In this document: positions 37,568 to 38,250 of the stretch, one piece after another
Layout: each line of letters opens with the position of its first letter
How positions within the stretch are numbered: position 1 is the stretch's first letter
Source: a virus
DNA length: 38,250 bases
Direction: 5' to 3' (one strand)
Virus record (IMG/VR): IMGVR_UViG_3300036781_000102
Location: 1-38,250 of that record
Position numbers and translations under genes: made by a program
Notes under the pieces: model-generated
What the model was told of the DNA's origin: nothing
Seen by the model: the letters and a program-made list of their open reading frames with translations, nothing else
The model's database searches: none

Positions 37568-37593
37568 AAGTTTTCACCTTTCATGGCCAATGT

Positions 37594-37599
37594 ATCATA
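37594..37599 (-). promoter_or_regulatory. Possible leftward -10 element
   Basis: TATGAT on the minus strand, 27 bases upstream of the first leftward gene, in an AT-rich gap (37568-37699). The expected -35 is poor, so the promoter may need an activator. Confidence 0.35.
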
Positions 37600-37632
37600 G
37601 TGAATTATTTTTGCAATTAATTTAATTTAGTG

Positions 37633-37661
37633 TTGACATTAGTTTTTCATGGGCCTAATCT
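37633..37661 (+). promoter_or_regulatory. Early rightward promoter
   Basis: A perfect TTGACA (37633-37638) with TAATCT 17 bases downstream (37656-37661), followed within 40 bases by the DUF6948-like gene. It probably drives the early operon across the window junction. Confidence 0.6.
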
Positions 37662-37699
37662 TGGGACAACATTTAATCAACCAACACGAAAGAAACATA

Positions 37700-38080
37700 A
37701 TGAAACTTGATGATTTGACCATTGGCGAAGCTAAAAAACTGGCTGCACTTTTTTCACCGTCTACTCAATCTAACGGCATTAATGATTATGCTCTTGGAGA
37801 GAAAGTTTTAGTTCGTACCTATTCTGCAGGCGTGTGGTTTGGGACTCTTGAACAAAAATCAGGTAATGAGGTAATTGTTCTAAATGCGCGCCGTTTGTGG
37901 CGCTGGCATGCCGCTGAGTCGATTTCACTCAGTGCGGTAGCTGTCTATGGTGTTAACCAAGACAAAAGCAGCATTGCTCCGGCTGTAGAAAAAATCTGGC
38001 TTGAGGCTATCGAGATCATTCCTTGCACAGACAAGGCAATCAAAACAATTGAGGGTGCGAAAGATGCCAAGGCTCAATAA
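37700..38080 (+). CDS. DUF6948-like protein (126 aa)
   Basis: Start KLDDLTIGEAKKLAALFSPS and beta core YALGEKVLVRTYSAGVWFGT, LEQKSGNEVIVLNARRLWRW, HAAESISLSAVAVYGVNQ match the DUF6948 type of uncharacterised phage protein. ATG 37700 gives the usual family start; the longer frame from 37649 runs through the promoter. It overlaps the next start by 17 bases. First gene of the early operon. Confidence 0.75.
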   Translation: MKLDDLTIGEAKKLAALFSPSTQSNGINDYALGEKVLVRTYSAGVWFGTLEQKSGNEVIVLNARRLWRWHAAESISLSAVAVYGVNQDKSSIAPAVEKIWLEAIEIIPCTDKAIKTIEGAKDAKAQ

Positions 38081-38250
38081 TTCGATTGGCCAAGTTAACG
38101 GCTCCGGCGACGGCTACGGCTACGGCTCCGGCGACGGCTACGGCGACGGCTACGGCTACGGCTCCGGCGACGGCTACGGCTCCGGCGACGGCTACGGCGA
38201 CGGCTACGGCTACGGCTCCGGCGACGGCTACGGCTCCGGCGACGGCTACG
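38064..38250 (+). CDS. Gly-X repeat protein, 5' part (runs off the window)
   Basis: ATG 38064 has GAGGG eight bases upstream and lies inside the end of the DUF6948-like gene. It reads MPRLNNSIGQVN and then 25 Gly-X units with X in the order S D Y Y, S D Y D Y Y S D Y, S D Y D Y Y S D Y, S D Y, a nine-unit (54-base) higher-order repeat. The gene continues at base 1 of the window (see the entry 1-250). Joining the ends directly misses one base of a unit. An Asp/Ser/Tyr-rich glycine chain, function unknown. Confidence 0.75.
   Translation, partial: MPRLNNSIGQVNGSGDGYGYGSGDGYGDGYGYGSGDGYGSGDGYGDGYGYGSGDGYGSGDGY
38100..38250 (+). repeat. GGC-NNC hexanucleotide tandem repeat (right end)
   Basis: Twenty-five complete units of GGC followed by TCC, GAC or TAC, with a 54-base super-period (nine units, two full copies and part of a third). 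Window end cuts the repeat after GGCTAC-G. Confidence 0.95.

Noticed and set aside
1-38250. Integrase, attachment sites or tRNA genes
   Set aside because: No recombinase catalytic motif seen in any frame I read and no cloverleaf noticed; a repressor-like gene alone does not show integration.
1-38250. Stop-codon reassignment
   Set aside because: TAA, TAG and TGA all end genes at expected lengths with overlaps to the next start; no long gene is interrupted.

Overview
The window looks like an essentially complete genome of a tailed phage of the short-tailed (podovirus) type, cut open inside one gene. It has a large-subunit terminase, portal, scaffold, major capsid protein, a P22 gp10-like stabilisation protein, two large Ala/Gln-rich ejection-type proteins and two fibres, but no tape measure, sheath or tail-tube gene. 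Both window ends lie in the same GGC-NNC hexamer repeat and read in the same protein frame: the gene starts at 38064, runs off the right end, re-enters at base 1 and stops at 248-250. This suggests a circular or circularly permuted molecule broken in a repeat. The sequence outside the repeats looks AT-rich, with canonical Shine-Dalgarno sites and all three stop codons in normal use. I infer a proteobacterial, perhaps alphaproteobacterial, host from the style of the early genes (ERF, the MGHNKPPS-type protein, a DUF6948-like protein); this is weak evidence. I saw no integrase, tRNA, DNA polymerase or CRISPR array.

Layout. A divergent control region (37568-37699) sends an early operon rightwards across the window ends and the late operon leftwards. 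The plus-strand early operon holds a DUF6948-like gene, the Gly-X repeat gene, an ERF annealing protein, a companion protein, SSB, a YbcO/DUF968-like nuclease, NinB, several small unknowns and RusA: a recombination-dependent replication kit. At 5083-5599 two minus-strand genes interrupt it: an HTH regulator that may be leaderless and a 112-residue partner. They face three ACAATTGT palindromes and a rightward promoter at 5672-5699. From 5733 to 11147 follows a dense run of about 20 small accessory genes, many overlapping by 1-4 bases, with few recognisable families.

The minus strand from 37567 down to about 11130 carries, in transcription order: an RHH regulator, a replication initiator with six internal TGTCTC repeats (possible origin), a G39P-like helicase-loader candidate, small genes including an exported protein, a small-terminase candidate, TerL, a small beta-rich protein, portal, a Gly-rich fibre, two small proteins, a terminator, head genes (scaffold, capsid, decoration), a second terminator, a three-domain glycosyltransferase/MptE-like/methyltransferase fusion, head-tail connector and stabilisation genes, a GNAT-like protein, an S74-domain protein, two ejection-type proteins, a tail fibre and the lysis cassette (holin candidate, small basic ORF, GH24 endolysin, overlapping Rz/Rz1 spanins, possible zinc-ribbon ORF).

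Most unusual items: the hexamer-repeat (Gly-Ser/Asp/Tyr) gene at the junction, the three-domain sugar/methyl-transfer fusion among head genes, the palindrome-controlled switch without an integrase, and a hairpin covering the capsid gene's ribosome site. No stretch over 300 bases lacks a gene.
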